Positions 32,191 to 35,483 of a stretch of DNA of 35,483 bases are shown in pieces (the stretch's first letter is position 1; the number at the start of each line of letters is the position of its first letter). The notes under the pieces are model-generated. The model worked only from the letters and a program-made list of their open reading frames with translations. It ran no database searches and was not told where the DNA came from. The stretch is from Planctomycetales bacterium (GTDB taxonomy: Bacteria > Planctomycetota > Planctomycetia > Pirellulales > JAEUIK01). The stretch covers positions 1-35,483 of the forward strand of contig JAGQPT010000515.1 of NCBI GenBank assembly GCA_020426575.1, read 5' to 3'. Made by a program: the position numbers and the translations under genes.

Positions 32191-32790
32191 TCACGTCCAG
32201 ATCGCTTCGAGTCGTCGCAAATCGGCGGCTAGCGTCGCGTCGTCGGCAATCTCGCCTTGGCGCTGCCGGCTGGCCCAGTCGGCCTCGAAGCACTCGATTT
32301 CGTCACGAATCTCCATCAGCGCCGTCGAACTGAGATGGTCGGTGAACATCACGCCGTCGAGATGATCGTTCTCGTGTTGAATCACCCGCGCGAGCAGTCC
32401 GTCCACCTCGAATTTGAACTCCTCGCCGGCAAGATTGTAGGCCGACGCGGTGATCGTCGCCGGCCGCGTCACGTCGGCGACGACTTCCGGCAAGCTCAGG
32501 CACCCCTCTTCGGCCACGGCGGAACCCTTGCGACCGCTGATCACTGGGTTGATGAACACCATCTCGGCGTCACGCTGATCGGAATCGCCCGTCACATTCG
32601 CGACAAACAGCCGGCAGGGCAGCGCCACCTGGTTGGCGGCCAGGCCCACGCCCCGGTGTTCGTACATCAGCTCGAACATGCGGTCGACCGTGCGGCGCAG
32701 GTCGGCATCAACCCTGCGCAGCGGCTTGGACTTATGCCGCAACACGGGATGAGGGTAGAGGACGATTTCGAGGGTGTCGACGGTGGACAC
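32191..32790 (-). CDS. def: Peptide deformylase
   Basis: A 199-residue metalloenzyme that removes the formyl group from new proteins. All three family motifs are present: GVGLAANQ (47-54), EGCLS (95-99, metal ligand Cys97) and QHENDHLDG (138-146, ligands His139 and His143, catalytic Glu140). The GTG at 32790 is preceded by GGAG with 6 bases spacing (32797-32800), and the family N-terminus (LEIVLYPHPVLR) then begins at about residue 7; an earlier in-frame ATG at 32829 would add 13 residues. It is paired with fmt downstream and lies 126 bases after the ceramidase-like gene. Confidence 0.95.
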   Translation of the reverse strand: MSTVDTLEIVLYPHPVLRHKSKPLRRVDADLRRTVDRMFELMYEHRGVGLAANQVALPCRLFVANVTGDSDQRDAEMVFINPVISGRKGSAVAEEGCLSLPEVVADVTRPATITASAYNLAGEEFKFEVDGLLARVIQHENDHLDGVMFTDHLSSTALMEIRDEIECFEADWASRQRQGEIADDATLAADLRRLEAIWT

Positions 32791-32916
32791 GAGTTTCTCC
32801 CAGTTATGGCCCGACACATCTGATCGCATTATACGCGGAGAGAGTGTCTAGCGTAAGACCGGCCCGGCGACGCAACGTCTTGTCGACATGTTGGTTACGG
32901 CATGCGATCTCGAAAA

Positions 32917-34320
32917 TCATTTGCCGAGTTGTTTGTGCACGGCGTCGACGATCACGCGTTCGACCGTGGGGGCCCACACGGTTGGCAGGCCGTAGTAGAC
33001 CATCGCGCCGCCACCTTCGTAGCCTCCTTCGCCAAGCACACGTCGCGAAGGGATGTAGGCCATTACGTCGTTAGCGTAGCCGGCTACCCAGACGTCGCCC
33101 CGTGCGGATTGGTCGTCGTCCAGTTCGCTCTTGAGCCGCAAGGCAAAGTCGACGACGACCTCGCCCCCTAGCACGATCCACGTCGGGCCCAAGCCAAGCT
33201 GCCAGGTTTCGACCGGGTAGGGATACGTCGGGCGGAGCGGTGTGCCGCCGTCGAGCTGTGCCAACAGATGTGCCGCCCGCGATGCCTCGTAGCGGTTCTC
33301 GGACTGCGCCTGCTGTTCGAGATCTGCACGCGTCGGTAGCGTGTCCAGCGGCAATGCCACTTCGCGGTACGTCGTCGAGAGTTCTCCGTCGATCGGTTGC
33401 ATCGTGCCCCCCAGCGCCCGATCGACCGCATCGGCCAACTGCAGGCCGTACTGTTGCGCGAGGGCGACGGTCCGCCGCGGCAGCGGGTTCTGGTCCGCGC
33501 CGCAACCAGCCCAAAAGAGCGCCACGGCGTCCGGATAGCGCTGTTCGAGTGCAACTTGCGCGAAGCCGGCATAGTCGCCCGTCCAGCGCATGATCGACAA
33601 CGTCGTCGCGTGGCAGGCGTAACCGAAAGCGATGGCCTTGAGCCGGCCCTGCTCGTCGTGGACGGCCAGCACCGGCACGTCGTGATCCGACGGACCGACC
33701 AGTCGGCCCTCGGCCCGCAGCGTCTCGACGTCGGCCTCCTTGTTGTTGCGGCGATTGACGGCGAACGTTGCCGTGTCGCCGCCCCAGGAGACTCGCACCG
33801 GTTCGAGCGCGCCGATTGCCCGGCCGACGACGTCGACAACGTCGTCGGCCAAACGTGCTGCGTATTCGTCGATGAGCCGCCACTGCGCGTCGTCGATGAA
33901 GTACATCGTACCCAGATTGCGACCGACGACCGGACCGGTGTGCGTGTGCGAACAGCACAGCGCAATCTGGTCGCGCGACAGTTCGTAGTCGCTGGTCAAC
34001 CTCTGGCAGATTTCCACGGACAGTTCGCGGCCGATACCGACGAGGTCGAGTGTCACCAGCACGGCGCGGCCCCCTTCGCCGTCTTCGAGCACGAGGGCCT
34101 TGGCCCACAGCGGGTGCAACGTCCCTTCGGACGGCGCGGTGCGCGAGGCGTAACCGGACATCCACATGGATTGCTGCGGTGTGATGTCGACCGTCGCCGC
34201 GCCGGCGCGCCAATCGGCGGCGCGAGCATCGAGCGCGGACGCTACGGCCGAAAGTGCCAGCACGGTGACCAGCGACGTTGCCAGCCGCCCCATGCCCGTC
34301 AGACGTTGTTGATTGTCCAC
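32917..34320 (-). CDS. Neutral/alkaline ceramidase-like exported hydrolase
   Basis: A 467-residue protein with a Sec signal peptide (ATSLVTVLALSAVASALDARA) and the N-terminal domain of the neutral/alkaline non-lysosomal ceramidase family: GAATVDITP, an LDLVGIG strand, the zinc-site box CSHTHTGP (about 123-130) and GYACHATT with a further His. Planctomycetes carry many such paralogues; true ceramide substrate is not proven and another amide is possible. It lacks the C-terminal immunoglobulin-like domain of the long bacterial ceramidases. The GTG at 34320 has AAGGAG with 5 bases spacing (34326-34331), better supported than an ATG at 34359 or 34293. The next gene upstream (PVC-type cytochrome) ends 51 bases before it. 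Confidence 0.85.
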   Translation of the reverse strand: MDNQQRLTGMGRLATSLVTVLALSAVASALDARAADWRAGAATVDITPQQSMWMSGYASRTAPSEGTLHPLWAKALVLEDGEGGRAVLVTLDLVGIGRELSVEICQRLTSDYELSRDQIALCCSHTHTGPVVGRNLGTMYFIDDAQWRLIDEYAARLADDVVDVVGRAIGALEPVRVSWGGDTATFAVNRRNNKEADVETLRAEGRLVGPSDHDVPVLAVHDEQGRLKAIAFGYACHATTLSIMRWTGDYAGFAQVALEQRYPDAVALFWAGCGADQNPLPRRTVALAQQYGLQLADAVDRALGGTMQPIDGELSTTYREVALPLDTLPTRADLEQQAQSENRYEASRAAHLLAQLDGGTPLRPTYPYPVETWQLGLGPTWIVLGGEVVVDFALRLKSELDDDQSARGDVWVAGYANDVMAYIPSRRVLGEGGYEGGGAMVYYGLPTVWAPTVERVIVDAVHKQLGK

Positions 34321-34371
34321 GCTAGCTCCTTGATTCGGTTTGGCCTCATCGAGCCGCACTCGCAGGTCACG

Positions 34372-35483
34372 TCACTCGATATTGGTGAGGTACGCCATCA
34401 GGTCGGCCATTTGTTGCACGCTGATTTCCTTCTCCAACTGCTCGGGCATGATCGACTTTCCCGAACTGCGCAGTTCGTCGATCTGTTCGCGCAGGACCGT
34501 ATCGCTTTCGCCTTCGGCGCGAGCGAGTGTGACGCTGGTGCCCGTCTCGGCCGTGATCATGCCCGAGAGTGTGCGACCGTCGTCGGTGACGCAGACGTAA
34601 TTGACGAACTGCGGATTGACCTCGCGATTGGGGTCGAGCACGTTGACCATGATCGCCTCGGGACCGCGGTTTTTTACCGTCGCGAGGTTGGGGCCGATTT
34701 CGTGACCGACACCTTCCAGCTTGTGGCAGGCGGCGCAGATTCGCTTGAACACCTCGCGGCCGCGCGCCGAACTCGCCTCCATCGTCAGTGCCGGGCGATA
34801 CGTCGCGATCAAGTCGCTGCGGTCCGGCGGTGTGATGCTCGCGGCGATGCGGCGTGCCCGCTCGGCGACCGCATCGTTTGCGTGTTCGGCAAGTTGCTCG
34901 ATCCGCTGTGGGTCGATGTCGCTGGCCTCGATGTCGCCGCGCTCGATGGCGTCGAGCAGCACCAAGAGTCGGTCTTCGCGGGCGAACAGTGTTTCGGTCG
35001 CTGCGCGGCGGACGCGCGGCCCCCAGCCAGGCCAGGCCTCGACGACGATTTCGCCGACGGCCGGATCACTGTATCGCCCCATCGCCTGGACGGCGGCCCG
35101 CTGGAGTTCGATCGGCTGCCCCGGATCAATCAGGTCGGCCCAAATGCCGGCGACATCGTCCCAATCGGCCATCGGCAGAAGTTCAATAGCAGCGATCCTC
35201 GCGTCGATCGTTGCCGCCGGATCAACCGCCGTCTGCTTCGCCGCGGCGATCATTTCATTGAATGGCGCTGCGGCGCCGGCCTGTGCGACGATCGTCCGCA
35301 CCTTCGCAGCATTGCCGCCGGCGAGTTGCCGCAGTAGCGCACCGAATAGCTCGCGGTCGTTCCCGCCCAGGGCCGCTACGTTGGCCAAGAGCGCGGCTGC
35401 GGCGGCTTCACCGTCGGCCGCCGCGATCTGTGCCAACAGGTCACCGAGCATTCGCTCGCCGCCGGTGCTGCGGCGAAACGACT
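34372..35483 (-). CDS. PVC-type haem-binding protein, C-terminal part (5' end beyond right edge)
   Basis: The C-terminal 370 or so residues of a larger exported protein. The frame is open to the right edge, where SFRRSTGGERMLGDL reads on without a stop, so the ATG at 35451 is internal. Helical HEAT-like repeats occupy the first 230 visible residues. They are followed by a cytochrome domain with the haem motif CAACH, then GHEIGPNL and a long LDPNREVNPQFVNY segment, which marks the Pirellula/Verrucomicrobium-type haem-binding domain. A C-terminal Met-bearing helix (SIMPEQLEKEIS) follows. In longer relatives a beta-propeller dehydrogenase-like domain precedes this. It is probably periplasmic, with an electron-transfer role coupled to a sugar or alcohol oxidase; that last point is inference. 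Confidence 0.85.
   Translation of the reverse strand, partial: SFRRSTGGERMLGDLLAQIAAADGEAAAAALLANVAALGGNDRELFGALLRQLAGGNAAKVRTIVAQAGAAAPFNEMIAAAKQTAVDPAATIDARIAAIELLPMADWDDVAGIWADLIDPGQPIELQRAAVQAMGRYSDPAVGEIVVEAWPGWGPRVRRAATETLFAREDRLLVLLDAIERGDIEASDIDPQRIEQLAEHANDAVAERARRIAASITPPDRSDLIATYRPALTMEASSARGREVFKRICAACHKLEGVGHEIGPNLATVKNRGPEAIMVNVLDPNREVNPQFVNYVCVTDDGRTLSGMITAETGTSVTLARAEGESDTVLREQIDELRSSGKSIMPEQLEKEISVQQMADLMAYLTNIE

Noticed and set aside
33397..35337. Very long plus-strand open frame of 646 codons
   Set aside because: It is antisense to the ceramidase-like and PVC cytochrome genes, which have clear motifs; long antisense frames are expected in GC-rich DNA with biased third positions.
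1..35483. tRNA, rRNA, CRISPR arrays and insertion sequences
   Set aside because: I looked for T-arm motifs, regularly spaced direct repeats and transposase-like frames by eye and saw none that hold up.

Overview
The window looks like chromosomal DNA from a GC-rich planctomycete, probably of the Pirellulales type. The pointers are several CxxCH proteins of the planctomycete/PVC kind, a ceramidase-like secreted hydrolase, a HEAT-repeat exported protein, a GAF-HlyD / HlyD / M50 protease cluster, and many GTG/TTG starts. This placement is inferred from gene content. No rRNA or tRNA gene, CRISPR array, transposase or integrase was recognised.

Region 1 (1-7685, all minus strand) is the most unusual part. 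Read in transcription order it holds a small membrane/coiled-coil protein, an unknown 151-residue protein and a subtilisin-like protease without a signal peptide, packed end to end. Two CxxCH proteins with overlapping stop/start codons follow, then a small Ala/Val/Pro-rich exported protein. Last come a ParB-like nuclease-domain protein, a fusion of an ABC ATPase with a GNAT acetyltransferase, and a small and large terminase subunit; the large subunit runs off the left edge. Two related palindromic repeats sit on either side of the ParB/ABC-GNAT pair. This resembles a DNA-packaging module of a prophage, a gene-transfer agent or a domesticated element, embedded in planctomycete-type genes. A strong intrinsic terminator at 7756-7791 insulates it on the right.

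Region 2 (7933-11703) carries an HD phosphohydrolase of the small alarmone hydrolase type, an exonuclease/endonuclease/phosphatase-fold protein with altered catalytic motifs, a MoaB-type molybdopterin protein and, divergently, an exported HEAT-repeat protein.

Region 3 (11784-17207, minus) is a three-gene membrane cluster: a GAF-GAF-TM-HlyD protein, a periplasmic HlyD adaptor, and a PqqD-like / M50 site-2 protease / HlyD fusion. It looks like an export or peptide-processing machine whose substrate is not visible here.

Region 4 (17609-26166) holds an APC amino-acid permease divergent from a cystathionine gamma-synthase-type PLP enzyme, then infA, a large exported protein of unknown role, lysA (very like the enterobacterial enzyme), a 2Fe-2S ferredoxin, a small lipoprotein and a PII-type regulator.

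Region 5 (26233-35483, minus) is core metabolism. In transcription order it holds a PVC-type cytochrome (truncated at the right edge), a neutral ceramidase-like protein, def, fmt, a 46-codon membrane protein, miaB and glnE. The PII gene converges on glnE, which fits control of glutamine synthetase, but the usual uridylylated tyrosine of PII is replaced by phenylalanine.
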